64,000 bases of DNA. Source: Clostridia bacterium (lineage in GTDB: Bacteria; Bacillota; Clostridia; Oscillospirales; CAG-272). Where the stretch lies: NCBI GenBank assembly GCA_017403155.1, contig JAFQOP010000005.1:1-64000 (forward strand), written 5' to 3'. The notes under the pieces are model-generated. The model made no database searches. It was not told the origin of the DNA and saw nothing but the letters and a program-made list of their open reading frames with translations. Numbering within the stretch: the first letter of the stretch is position 1; each line of letters begins with the position of its first letter. A program made the position numbers and the translations under genes. Below are positions 51,235 through 60,036 of the stretch, piece by piece.

Positions 51235-51386
51235 GATAGCCCTCCGCATTTCTGCGACAGCAGGGCGGATATTCTCCGAACTGCCAGCAAGCACCTTCCA
51301 CAGTGCTAACTTCGGCACCCACGCCTTTCCCATACTGCCTTGGAGCATTTTACCGTACGGTACTGTTCGTGAGGTGCGCCTCTATC
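51235..51386 (-). promoter_or_regulatory. Lysine riboswitch (L box) aptamer
   Basis: On minus, the P1 helix GATAGAGG (51379-51386) pairs with GGAGGGCTATC (51235-51245). Conserved L-box blocks are in order: AGAGGCGC, GGGAAAGGC, GGTGCCGAAG, CTTGCTGGCAG, TGCTGTC and GGAGGGCTATC. When lysine is bound P1 forms and the downstream terminator can fold; without lysine the P1 3' strand can pair with the terminator arm. It regulates dapA-dapB-ddh-lysA. Confidence 0.93.
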
Positions 51387-51403
51387 TCTTTTAATGATAA
51401 TCA

Positions 51404-51433
51404 ATTGTAGCATAAGAGGAGCACGCTTGTCAA
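51404..51433 (-). promoter_or_regulatory. Promoter of lysine operon
   Basis: On minus: TTGACA (51428-51433), an 18-base spacer and TACAAT (51404-51409). Confidence 0.75.
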
Positions 51434-51474
51434 TAGTTTTTGAAAATTGTTTTATTTTGCCACGCAAGGTGGGG

Positions 51475-51503
51475 TTGACTTATTCGGAATTATACTGTAT
51501 AAT
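51475..51503 (+). promoter_or_regulatory. Promoter of tiny peptide and pseudouridine synthase
   Basis: TTGACT (51475-51480), a 17-base spacer and TATAAT (51498-51503). Confidence 0.82.
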
Positions 51504-51545
51504 ATTATGGAAAACAAGGTGGGTAAATCCCAAGGAGAATAAAAT

Positions 51546-51677
51546 ATGGAAAAAGAAATCTACACCTCGCCCGAGTGTGAGGTCGTTGTGAGCGACGAGG
51601 CAGACGTAATATCGACGAGCAACATTATTATGCCTCCGCACATCTTCGGCAAGTCGTCGAGCACTGATGCGCTCTGA
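51546..51677 (+). CDS. Tiny peptide (43 aa), EDIITTS family
   Basis: The peptide begins MEKEIYTSPECEVVVSDEAD and continues VISTSNIIMPPHIFGKSSS, ending TDAL. AAGGAG (51532-51537) lies eight bases upstream and a near-perfect promoter at 51475-51503. Residues 6-25 align without gaps to residues 4-23 of the peptide at 30613-30738. It has one cysteine and no membrane segment. Its end overlaps the pseudouridine synthase start by 11 bases in another frame, so translation of the two is coupled. The family is unnamed to me; a short acidic N-terminal half and a Ser/Pro-rich tail are shared features. Confidence 0.75.
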   Translation: MEKEIYTSPECEVVVSDEADVISTSNIIMPPHIFGKSSSTDAL

Positions 51678-52545
51678 CAGAATCAGACTCACCCACGGCA
51701 ATGAGGGTGAGGAAATAATCAGCCTGACCGTCCTCCCCTCGGAGGACGGTGCTCTTATTAAGGACCTGCTCCGAGGGGCTATGAGACTGTCCTCAACTCT
51801 GCTGAAAAAGGTAAAGCACGGCGGTGTCTCAGTGTGCGGCACCGCCGTAACCATGCGAAGACTTGTGCACAGCGGAGATGTCATTGAGGTGACTCTGCCG
51901 AGAGAGGAGAGCGAGGGGATACCCCCGATTTTCATCCCCCTGCGGGTGCTGTACGAGGACGATTATATTCTCGCGGTAGACAAGCCGACAGGCATGCCCG
52001 TGCATCCCTCGCGCGGCAACAGCCTGCCCACACTGGCAAACGCTGTGATGGCATATATGGGTGAGGGCTTTGTTTTCAGGGCTGTGAACCGTCTTGACCG
52101 AGACACCTCCGGAGTGGTAATAATCGCAAAAAACCAATATGCCGCAGGAATACTGAGCACGGATATGAAGGGCGGAAAATTCGAGAAATACTATGAGGCT
52201 ATCCTATCTGTGCCTCCGAGGGAGCCGTGCGGTATAATTGACGCGCCCATCGAGCGCGAGGGCGAGGATTCAATGAAAAGGGCGGTCAGGGCGGACGGAA
52301 AGCGCGCCGTCACCGAATACCGAGTCAGAGAAATACTTCCCGACGGAAGGGCGGTGTGCGATATACGTCTGCACACGGGCAGGACGCACCAGATACGAGT
52401 GCATATGGCACACGTAGGAGCGCCTCTGTATGCCGACTTTCTGTACGGGGAGCGAGTGGAGGGAGAGTGCTACACCCTGCGCGCGTGCAGGATATGCCTG
52501 CCGCACCCTACGACGGGTGAAATGATAGAAATAAAAGCAGTGTAA
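51667..52545 (+). CDS. RluA/RluD family pseudouridine synthase
   Basis: This 292-residue RNA pseudouridine synthase has an N-terminal S4-like region (LIKDLLRGAMRLSSTLLKKVKHGGVSVCGTAV), then the catalytic domain with ILAVDKPTGMPVHPSRGN, the signature AVNRLDRDTSGVVIIAK including the catalytic Asp, YYEAI, and LHTGRTHQIRVHMAHVGAPLYADFLYG. The family modifies uridines in 23S rRNA (RluD-type) or tRNA; the target is not readable. It overlaps the upstream tiny peptide. Confidence 0.92.
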   Translation: MRSDRIRLTHGNEGEEIISLTVLPSEDGALIKDLLRGAMRLSSTLLKKVKHGGVSVCGTAVTMRRLVHSGDVIEVTLPREESEGIPPIFIPLRVLYEDDYILAVDKPTGMPVHPSRGNSLPTLANAVMAYMGEGFVFRAVNRLDRDTSGVVIIAKNQYAAGILSTDMKGGKFEKYYEAILSVPPREPCGIIDAPIEREGEDSMKRAVRADGKRAVTEYRVREILPDGRAVCDIRLHTGRTHQIRVHMAHVGAPLYADFLYGERVEGECYTLRACRICLPHPTTGEMIEIKAV

Positions 52546-52567
52546 CGTTTTCTGTTACACTGCTTTC
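52533..52567. terminator. Bidirectional terminator (pseudouridine synthase / activase)
   Basis: AAAGCAGTGTAAC and GTTACACTGCTTT form a 13-bp stem with a 7-base loop; the plus-strand stop codon lies inside the stem. Confidence 0.82.
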
Positions 52568-52571
52568 TTAT

Positions 52572-55500
52572 TTATACCTCTGCGTGCTCTCGCTCGGGCA
52601 CCGTCTCGCCCTCGTCAAGGGCGCGCTTTGCCTCGGAGAGCATGAGCTTGATGCGGTTGAGCTGGTTTACCTCGCTCGCACCCGGGTCATAGTCGACAGC
52701 GGCGATATTAGCACCGGGATACTTCAGACGCAGCTGCTTTATAACACCCTTGCCCACTACGTGGTTAGGCAGGCAGGCGAAGGGCTGGATGCAGACTATA
52801 TTCGGAGTGCCCGAGGTGATGAGCTCTATCATCTCTCCTGCGAGGAACCATCCCTCACCGTACTGGTTACCTATTGAAAGAATAGGCTTGGTTATCTCGG
52901 CAATATGCTCGATTGGCACGGGGGGCTCAAAGCGCTTACTGCGCGCAAGGACGCGTATAGCAGGGCGGCGGAGGAAGCGGATTGCCTTTATCGCGAGCCT
53001 TGCTACGATGGCACTCTTCTTCCTGACACCGAGGAATTTGCTCTTATATACCGAGTTATACACGCTATAATTAAGGAAATCGATAAGGTCGGGGACGACT
53101 GCCTCAGCCCCCTCCCGCTCAAGGAGCTCGACTATGTTGTTGTTGGCGAGGGGCATATACTTTACAAGTATCTCACCGACGACACCGACTCGAGGCTTCA
53201 CTATGCTCCCGTCCAGGGGCAGTGCATCGAAGTCGCGGACTATTCCCTCGCAAATTTTCTTGTATGAGGGGGTGCCGCGCTTTCCCTTCAGCGAGTCGAT
53301 GCACACAGCTCGCCACTTATCGTGGAGGGCATTTGCCGAGCCGGGAACAAGCTCATACGGACGTACTCTGTAAAGACACCGCATCAGCAAATCTCCGTAT
53401 ACCAGCGCATGAGCAGCATCGAGAATCATGGGAAGGGTGAATTTAAAGCCGCTGTTCTTCTCCATGCCGTTGGCATTGAGGGAAATGACGGGAATATGCG
53501 ACAGCCCCGCCTTGTCAAGGGCGCGACGGATAAAGCCGACGTAGTTGCTCGCACGGCAGCAGCCGCCCGTCTGACTCATTATTATAGCGAGCTTGTCCGT
53601 ATCGAATCTACCCGAGAGGACAGCCTCCATAATCTGACCCACCGCAACAATCGAGGGATAGCAGGCATCGTTATTTACAACGCGAAGTCCGACGTCGATG
53701 GCGCGTCTGTCATCGTTGTCAAGGATGCAGACGTTGTAGCCGTGCTTTTTAAACACGGGCTCGAGGATATCGAAGTGTATCGGACTCATCTGCGGCGCGA
53801 GAATGGTGTAGCCCTCGCGACGCATCTCGTCGGTAAATTCGGTACGTCGGTAGCTAAAATCGGAGGTGGCACCAATGCAGTTGTTCTCTCGCTTTTTCAT
53901 AGCGGCAAGAAGCGAACGAATCCTTATTCTGACAGCACCGAGATTGTTTACCTCGTCTATTTTAAGGACTGTGTACAGCCTGCCTGCACCCGACATAATG
54001 TCAGCTACCTGGTCGGTCGTTACCGCATCCAGACCGCAGCCGAAGGAATTCAGCTGGACGAGCTCGAGGGACGGGTGGGCGCACACAAACTGCGCGGCTG
54101 TATATAGCCTTGAGTGGTATACCCACTGGTCCACAACGCGCAAGGGACGGGAGGGCTCAAAGTCGACGGGAAGAGAGTCCTCTGTAAATACGTGGAGTCC
54201 GTAGGAGGCGATAAGGTCGGGGATACCGTGGTTTATCTCGGGGTCAACGTGATAAGGTCTGCCCGCTAGGACTATGCCGCGCTCTCCTGCCGCCTGCATT
54301 TTATCAAAGAGGCGCTTACCCTCGCGACGAATATCCTCCTTGGCGGCAAGCTGCTCTCGCCATGCGAGCCTTGTGGCACGGCGCACCTCGCGCGCACCGA
54401 TGCCCCACACCTCACGGCACAGACGCACCATACGGTCGCGCACTGCACGCTCGTCGGTAAATGCCATAAAGGGGCGTATGTATCTGACCTCTGCGCTCTC
54501 AAGGTCCTCAACGTTGTTCTTGAGGTTCTCGGAATAGGATACGACTATGGGACAGTTGAAGTGATTCTGCGCTCCCTTAGTTTCCTGTCTCTCATAGAAA
54601 ACACACGGGTAGAATACCGTCCTGACACCGTTGTTTATCAGCCACTGGAGATGTCCGTGAGAGAGCTTGGCAGGATAGCATTCCGACTCGGAGGGAATAG
54701 ACTCCATGCCGATAAGATAAAGCTGTCTGTCGGAGGGAGGAGAAATGACAACCCTGAATCCAAGCTCCCTGAAGAAGGTCGCCCAGAAGGGATAGTTTTC
54801 GTAGATATTTAACACACGGGGTATGCCTATTACCCCTCTCGGTGCATCCTCCTCGTCAAGCGGCTCATAATCAAATATCCTCTTGAGCTTATAAGCGACG
54901 AGGTTTTCACCGCGCACGACTCCTCTTTCCGCCTTCACCATTTTCTCGCATCGGTTGCCGCTTATATGACGGCGCCCACCCGAGAATTCATTGACTGTGA
55001 GCATACAGTTGTTCTGACAACCGCCGCAGCGCAGGGTGCGCGTTTTGTATTCCAGGTTCAGAATAGCCTCAGCGGAAAGCATGCTGCTAGGCTCACCCGA
55101 GTATCTCGACCTGGCAATGAGGGCGGCACCGAAGGCGCCCATAATTCCCGATATATCGGGACAGACAACCTCGCAGCCGACCGTCTTCTCCAGAGCGCGT
55201 AGCACCGCGTGGTTATAGAAGGTTCCGCCCTGGACGACAATGTGAGTGCCGAGGTCAGAGGAGCTTGTCAGCTTTATTACCTTGAAAAGTGCATTTTTAA
55301 TCACGGAATATGCAAGACCTGCGGAGATGTCCGATACACTCGAGCCCTCCTTCTGCGCCTGCTTAACGTTTGAATTCATAAACACCGTGCAGCGGGTGCC
55401 GAGGTCTACGGGCTCGCGAGCAAAGAGCGCCTCGCGCGCAAACTCTGCGGCGCTGAGTCCGAGCGAGTTGGCAAAATTCTCGATAAAGGAGCCGCAGCCC

Positions 55501-56834
55501 GAGGAGCACGCCTCGTTAAGAATGACGTTGTCAACCGTGCCGTCCTTCAGCTTGATGCACTTCATATCCTGGCCTCCTATATCGAGCACGCAGTCAACCT
55601 CGGGGTCGAAGAAGCCCGCAGCGGTTGCATGAGCAACCGTCTCTACCTCTCCTTCATCGAGTGCAAACGCAGCCTTCAGGAGTGCTTCACCGTAGCCTGT
55701 GGAGCAGGAGCGCGCGATATGCGCCCCCTCGGGGAGAAGGGCTGTAAGCGCGGCTATTGCCTCGGTGGCGGTTTTTATGGGATTTGCCTTGTTGTTTGAA
55801 TAGAAGGAATAGAGCAGCTCTCCCTCCTCGCCTATCAGGGCGAGCTTGGTGGTGGTGGAGCCTGCATCTATGCCGAGGAAGCACCTTCCGCGGTAGTCCT
55901 TTATATCGCATCTTTTGACGGATGCTCGTTTATGTCTTTCAGAAAACTCCCGATACTCCTCATCATTTGCAAAAAGAGGCTCGAGTCTTTTTATCTCGCT
56001 ATCCAGCCTTACACCCGTCGAAAGCGCCAAAATAAGCTCACACGGGTCCCGACTTATGCCCTCATCAGCACTAAGCGCCGCGCCGAGGGCGGCAAACAGA
56101 TGCGAGTCGGAGGGGACGATGGCGCACCCGTCAGAGAGTGAGAGAGTGCGCACAAAGGCGGCGCGCAGCTCTGTGAGGAAGTGCAGGGGTCCGCCAAGGA
56201 ATATAACAGTGCCGCGTATCGGCTTGCCGCAGGCGAGACCCGAAATAGTCTGGTTGACGACCGCCTGAAAAATAGAGGCGGCAAGGTCGGGCTTTGTTGC
56301 CCCCTCGTTTATAAGCGGCTGAATATCCGTCTTGGCAAAGACACCGCATCTGGCGGCTATCGGATATATCTCCTTGTAGCTCTTCGCATACTCGTTAAGT
56401 CCCTCGGCATCCGTCTCAAGGAGGGCTGCCATCTGGTCGATAAAGGAGCCCGTGCCGCCTGCGCAAACACCGTTCATCCTCTCCTCTACCCCGTTGCCGA
56501 AGTATATAATCTTGGCATCCTCGCCTCCGAGCTCGATAGCAACGTCGGTCTCGGGGGCTGTCGCACGTATGGCGGTGGTAGTGGCTACGACCTCCTGGAC
56601 GAACGGAATATCCATGGCCTTTGCCAAAGAAATAGCGCCCGAGCCCGTTATCTTAGCCTTGACGGAAAAGTCACCGAGCTCCTCACGCGCCTCGGCAAGG
56701 AGGGTGGCAAGGGTCGACTGCGTATGTGAAAGATGGCGACGGTATCTGCCCCATATAATCTCACCGTCCGCGTTGATTATGACGAGCTTCACGGTAGTGG
56801 AGCCAATATCTATGCCTGCTCTGTAAATTTGCAT
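52572..56834 (-). CDS. Giant 2-hydroxyacyl-CoA dehydratase activase-like protein
   Basis: The 1420-residue protein has two tandem BcrA/BadF/HgdC-type ATPase domains: RAGIDIGSTTVKLVIINADGEI with GGEDAKIIY and CAGGTGSFIDQMA, then CFLGIDAGSTTTKLALIGEEGEL with DIGGQDMKCIKL and ACSSGCGSFIENFA. A DUF2229 region follows (RVLNIYENYPFWATFFRELGF, ESECYPAKLSHGHL), then a 2-hydroxyglutaryl-CoA dehydratase-like domain (FGCGLDAVTTDQV, QTGGCCRASNYVGFIRRAL). The cysteines would bind [4Fe-4S] clusters. ATG 56834 follows AAGGAA. The family is widespread in anaerobes; its natural reaction (ATP-driven electron transfer) is not known. Confidence 0.9.
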   Translation of the reverse strand: MQIYRAGIDIGSTTVKLVIINADGEIIWGRYRRHLSHTQSTLATLLAEAREELGDFSVKAKITGSGAISLAKAMDIPFVQEVVATTTAIRATAPETDVAIELGGEDAKIIYFGNGVEERMNGVCAGGTGSFIDQMAALLETDAEGLNEYAKSYKEIYPIAARCGVFAKTDIQPLINEGATKPDLAASIFQAVVNQTISGLACGKPIRGTVIFLGGPLHFLTELRAAFVRTLSLSDGCAIVPSDSHLFAALGAALSADEGISRDPCELILALSTGVRLDSEIKRLEPLFANDEEYREFSERHKRASVKRCDIKDYRGRCFLGIDAGSTTTKLALIGEEGELLYSFYSNNKANPIKTATEAIAALTALLPEGAHIARSCSTGYGEALLKAAFALDEGEVETVAHATAAGFFDPEVDCVLDIGGQDMKCIKLKDGTVDNVILNEACSSGCGSFIENFANSLGLSAAEFAREALFAREPVDLGTRCTVFMNSNVKQAQKEGSSVSDISAGLAYSVIKNALFKVIKLTSSSDLGTHIVVQGGTFYNHAVLRALEKTVGCEVVCPDISGIMGAFGAALIARSRYSGEPSSMLSAEAILNLEYKTRTLRCGGCQNNCMLTVNEFSGGRRHISGNRCEKMVKAERGVVRGENLVAYKLKRIFDYEPLDEEDAPRGVIGIPRVLNIYENYPFWATFFRELGFRVVISPPSDRQLYLIGMESIPSESECYPAKLSHGHLQWLINNGVRTVFYPCVFYERQETKGAQNHFNCPIVVSYSENLKNNVEDLESAEVRYIRPFMAFTDERAVRDRMVRLCREVWGIGAREVRRATRLAWREQLAAKEDIRREGKRLFDKMQAAGERGIVLAGRPYHVDPEINHGIPDLIASYGLHVFTEDSLPVDFEPSRPLRVVDQWVYHSRLYTAAQFVCAHPSLELVQLNSFGCGLDAVTTDQVADIMSGAGRLYTVLKIDEVNNLGAVRIRIRSLLAAMKKRENNCIGATSDFSYRRTEFTDEMRREGYTILAPQMSPIHFDILEPVFKKHGYNVCILDNDDRRAIDVGLRVVNNDACYPSIVAVGQIMEAVLSGRFDTDKLAIIMSQTGGCCRASNYVGFIRRALDKAGLSHIPVISLNANGMEKNSGFKFTLPMILDAAHALVYGDLLMRCLYRVRPYELVPGSANALHDKWRAVCIDSLKGKRGTPSYKKICEGIVRDFDALPLDGSIVKPRVGVVGEILVKYMPLANNNIVELLEREGAEAVVPDLIDFLNYSVYNSVYKSKFLGVRKKSAIVARLAIKAIRFLRRPAIRVLARSKRFEPPVPIEHIAEITKPILSIGNQYGEGWFLAGEMIELITSGTPNIVCIQPFACLPNHVVGKGVIKQLRLKYPGANIAAVDYDPGASEVNQLNRIKLMLSEAKRALDEGETVPEREHAEV

Positions 56835-56847
56835 AATTATTCCTTTC

Positions 56848-57648
56848 TTACGGCTCGGGATAGCATTTCCTGTATAGCTGTGCCCTGCCGCGCTTCCCGG
56901 CCTCGGCAATCGCACCGACACAAACCAGAAGCTTCAGTATATAGAAGGTATAGCGCGAGGTGCGCTTTATCAGCCTTGAAAATTCGCTTGCCACAAACTC
57001 CTGCGCAAGTCCGCTCGGCAAAAGTGAAGCATAATCCTCAGCGCGGCGGAGCGTCAGCTCTGCTATTATTTCGGTCGGTATGCGCTCAAGGCGGGTGGAG
57101 CGACGCTTCTTGTCGGTGCCGTATCCGTTGAGGCTTCTGAATTCCTCTACCCGAAGATACATAAGGCGCACCGAAAGATTCTCATGCGCTATAACGCTCC
57201 TTATACCGAAGAGCATCTTAAACGCGTCAAAGACACACTCCCGCTTCGGGCTGTGCCTCGGCTCTGTGATTTCACCGCTCGTCGGGTCAAGCCACCTTAC
57301 CGTCTTATCGGTCGCGAGGGGACAAACGACACTTACGCGCTCTGTCGGCAAAAGGCGCGAGAGCTTTTGGGCGAGTCTGTCGTATCCGCGCGTCTGCACC
57401 TCAAAGATTCCCTCGCTGTTTTTGATATCGAGTACGGAGCCACCGAATTCCACCTCATGCAGTGAGACGTCGGGCTCAATATAGCATTTTAATATTCTGT
57501 GGAGCGATTTCTCCGAAAGTGTACCTATGCCTGAGCCCGAAAAGGTCTCACCGATGACTGCCTCGCGCGCCCTTAAAAACCGCACGGGGTCGGGCTTCGA
57601 CAAAAGCGGGCTCGAAAACTCGGGCAGCTCAATATTTCTTTTTTTCAC
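56848..57648 (-). CDS. PD-(D/E)XK nuclease-like protein with C-terminal winged helix
   Basis: I recognise this as a recurring uncharacterised clostridial protein, not a named family. In its 266 residues, GIGTLSEKSLHRILKCYIEPDVSLHEVEFGGSVLDIKNSEGIFEVQTRGYDRLAQKL shows the D...E-x-Q pattern of a PD-(D/E)XK fold (Asp in LDI, Glu in FEVQT, then a basic helix). The next strands are VSVVCPLATDKTVRWLD. The C-terminus (FSRLIKRTSRYTFYILKLLVCVGAIAEAGKRGRAQLYRK) looks like a winged helix. It begins with GTG after GGAGG and lies 13 bases upstream of the activase gene. Confidence 0.62.
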   Translation of the reverse strand: MKKRNIELPEFSSPLLSKPDPVRFLRAREAVIGETFSGSGIGTLSEKSLHRILKCYIEPDVSLHEVEFGGSVLDIKNSEGIFEVQTRGYDRLAQKLSRLLPTERVSVVCPLATDKTVRWLDPTSGEITEPRHSPKRECVFDAFKMLFGIRSVIAHENLSVRLMYLRVEEFRSLNGYGTDKKRRSTRLERIPTEIIAELTLRRAEDYASLLPSGLAQEFVASEFSRLIKRTSRYTFYILKLLVCVGAIAEAGKRGRAQLYRKCYPEP

Positions 57649-57676
57649 CCCGAGCGTCTCCCTCCTTCAAAGCATG

Positions 57677-57709
57677 GAGCACCCACCTTTTCTGTCAAAG
57701 TGGGTGCTC
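57677..57709 (-). terminator. Hairpin after tyrosine kinase gene
   Basis: GAGCACCCAC and GTGGGTGCTC form a perfect 10-bp stem with a 13-base loop. The following T content is weak (CATGCTTTG), so termination may be partial and the nuclease-like and activase genes may receive readthrough; they have no evident promoter of their own. Confidence 0.65.
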
Positions 57710-57730
57710 TCGGAATGACAATCTGCCCTC

Positions 57731-59290
57731 TTATTCCTTCTTACCGTTCTTATCGGTAGAGTAAGAGGAGTAGTAATATCTTGCGTACTTACGGTAGCCG
57801 CGGTAGCCGTACTTACCCTTGCGGTAGCCCGAGCCGCTCTTGTAGTCAACGTCATTGACAACGTAGCCGACAATTCTGCCGTTTACACCGCTTATAAGAT
57901 CCTCGGATGCGGCGATGGCATTGACGTCGGAGTAATGGCTTCTGGCAACCATAACCACACCCGTAAGAAGTCCTGCGATAACACCGACGTCAGAAACCTC
58001 GTATGCGGGGGGAGTATCTACGATTATGATATCGTAGCTCTCGCGGCTTTTTGCGATAAACTCTGCCATTTTCTCGCTACCGAGAAGCTCGGAGGGATTG
58101 GGAGGAATTCTGCCCGAGAGGACAACGTCCAGGTTCTCAAAGCCAACCGCCGTAATAACCTCGTCCATGCTCTTTGCAGCACCCGTAAGAAGCTCGGACA
58201 GACCCGAGCCGCTCTCTACCTCAAACACCTCTCTGAGCTCGGGACGGCGAAGGTCACACTCAACGAGCAGCGTCTTCTTGCCGAGCATGGCGAGCGATGC
58301 GGCGATATTTGCGGAAATAACGCTCTTGCCTGCGCCCGAGAAGTCACTTGTGACGGCAAACACGGGGCATTTCTCTGCCGCGGTGGAGTAACAGAGGTTT
58401 GTTCTCAAGGTGTTGAAAGCCTCGGTAACACCAAAGGGAGTAGACGAGCTTAAAAGCTTGCCCTTGTAGTCGCGCTTGTCTCCCGCTATTATGGAGCGCT
58501 TCCTTGAACGGGAGGAGCTGCCCTCCTTGCCGTCGGCATTCCACTCGGGAATAATGCCGATGACGGGCGCGCTGAAGTGCGCCTTTATCGTCGCGTCGTC
58601 ATATACCTTGGTGTCGTTTATGTAGATAAAGAAGCATATGAGGTATGCGATTACGAAGGCAACCGCACCGCCGACAACGGCAGCGGCAATTGCGCTGTCC
58701 CTTACGGAATAAACGTACGCCTCCTCCTGACGGGGTTCGATGCTCAGATTGAAGTTAGTGTCAAAATCTGTGGGAATGTAAAGGGAGATCATCTCGTCAC
58801 GAAGGCTGTCGAGCAGGGCACTCATAATTATGAGGGTGTGCTCCTCGTTCATCGTGCTTACGTAGACGGTGAATCTGGTCGCATCCTCGCCACTCTTGCC
58901 TGCGCTTATAGCGCCTCTGACGTATGCCTTTGCATCATCTCTGGTGGAAAGGGCGAGCTTGGATACAAGGTCGTGCTTGTCAACTATACTGCCGACGAGA
59001 ACGTCATCGTGGATGGCGAGCACGCACGCATCTGCAACACCTGCCGCCGCGCTGAGCGAGCTGTTGTCGACGGTCTGGCTGTTGGTGGATACGTTGCCGA
59101 CGAAGAAATCTGCCGAGGAGGCATAGCTCGTTTCAGTAAATATCTGTACGTAGGCACCTGCGAGTGCGGCAGCAAGGATAGCGACCATCGCTATTATTAT
59201 CACGTACTTTTTCAGGGCACCGAGAAGAGTCGTCACGGTAATTTTGGAGTGACTCTCTTCGTTAAATACTTCTGTTACTTCGTTGTTCAT
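57731..59290 (-). CDS. Bacterial tyrosine kinase fused to Wzz-type chain-length domain
   Basis: The 519-residue BY-kinase has a Wzz/CpsC-like N-terminus between two membrane helices (about 28-50 and 198-224) and a CpsD-like ATPase: Walker A SDFSGAGKS (315-323), Walker A' ECDLRRPELR (344-353) and IIIVDTPP. The C-terminus is a tyrosine cluster (YRKGKYGYRGYRKYARYYYSSYS) for autophosphorylation. Such kinases steer capsule or exopolysaccharide export. No polymerase, flippase or glycosyltransferase is adjacent; it lies instead in an operon with an HPr-kinase-like protein and a repeat protein. Confidence 0.9.
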   Translation of the reverse strand: MNNEVTEVFNEESHSKITVTTLLGALKKYVIIIAMVAILAAALAGAYVQIFTETSYASSADFFVGNVSTNSQTVDNSSLSAAAGVADACVLAIHDDVLVGSIVDKHDLVSKLALSTRDDAKAYVRGAISAGKSGEDATRFTVYVSTMNEEHTLIIMSALLDSLRDEMISLYIPTDFDTNFNLSIEPRQEEAYVYSVRDSAIAAAVVGGAVAFVIAYLICFFIYINDTKVYDDATIKAHFSAPVIGIIPEWNADGKEGSSSRSRKRSIIAGDKRDYKGKLLSSSTPFGVTEAFNTLRTNLCYSTAAEKCPVFAVTSDFSGAGKSVISANIAASLAMLGKKTLLVECDLRRPELREVFEVESGSGLSELLTGAAKSMDEVITAVGFENLDVVLSGRIPPNPSELLGSEKMAEFIAKSRESYDIIIVDTPPAYEVSDVGVIAGLLTGVVMVARSHYSDVNAIAASEDLISGVNGRIVGYVVNDVDYKSGSGYRKGKYGYRGYRKYARYYYSSYSTDKNGKKE

Positions 59291-59314
59291 TTTTTGCTCC
59301 TATATCAATTGTTT

Positions 59315-60025
59315 TTATCCGTTTGTAATGCCGTTGACAAACGCGGCATAGGTTACGTGTGCTGCCTCGGGGTCCATATTACACTCGAACTCATAGAGTG
59401 GCACACCCGAGATGAGTCTGTCGCACACGCGCATAGAGCGCACAAGCACTGCGGCATTCTCGCGAGGCAGGTAGACCTGATTCATAAAGCGCATCACGGC
59501 GCTCTTCGGGGTTATTTTGCGTGCGATATTCACCTCGCCTCTTGCCAGAAAGCCGACACCGCCGAGCGGACGGATGGCATTGTAGCCGTAGCCCTCCTTT
59601 CCCATCCAAGGGGTTGCACAGGCGTATACTTTGCCGTCGATAAGACGAAGAATGGGCTTGTCTCCGTTCAGTATTCTGGCATCAAACTCCGAGAGCCAGA
59701 GCCTTGTGTGCGTTGTCTTGCCGACGCCGCTGTGTGCGGTCACGGCATAAGCAACTCCCTCATACTCGAGGACCGCACCGTGAAAGACGAGAGCATCGTA
59801 TTCGGGCATTTTTTCGGCTATCCTACGATAGAGGACAACGTTCTCGGCATAGAAGTCGGGGACTCTTATACCCGAGAGCTCATACTCGCGCGCGATGTCC
59901 TCGTCACTCGCGGACACAACGAATTCGGGCTCCTCGTCGGTCAGATAATCCTTCACGTAATTGCGGGTGTAGTCGAATCTCGGCTCAAGACCTATCGGTA
60001 TATTTGCAATTTTTATTTTTATCAC
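59315..60025 (-). CDS. HPr-kinase-like P-loop protein
   Basis: The 236-residue protein has an HPr serine kinase C-terminal-like fold: VFHGAVLEYEGVAYAVTAHSGVGKTTHTRLW with Walker A at about residues 97-104 (AHSGVGKT), DARILNGDKPILRLIDG, TPWMGKEGYGYNAIRPLGGVGFLARGE, then a helical tail. The N-terminal sensor domain of true HPrK is absent, so it is a stand-alone kinase-like protein; relatives occur in peptide-modification clusters, but no precursor or PqqD-like gene is here. It is 11 bases after the repeat protein and 24 bases before the tyrosine kinase. Confidence 0.72.
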   Translation of the reverse strand: MIKIKIANIPIGLEPRFDYTRNYVKDYLTDEEPEFVVSASDEDIAREYELSGIRVPDFYAENVVLYRRIAEKMPEYDALVFHGAVLEYEGVAYAVTAHSGVGKTTHTRLWLSEFDARILNGDKPILRLIDGKVYACATPWMGKEGYGYNAIRPLGGVGFLARGEVNIARKITPKSAVMRFMNQVYLPRENAAVLVRSMRVCDRLISGVPLYEFECNMDPEAAHVTYAAFVNGITNG

Positions 60026-60036
60026 TGCGGCACCTC

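Noticed and set aside
59315..60025. Lasso-peptide or other RiPP kinase cluster
   Set aside because: An HPr-kinase-like protein can mark such clusters, but no precursor peptide, PqqD-like protein, cyclase or protease is adjacent.
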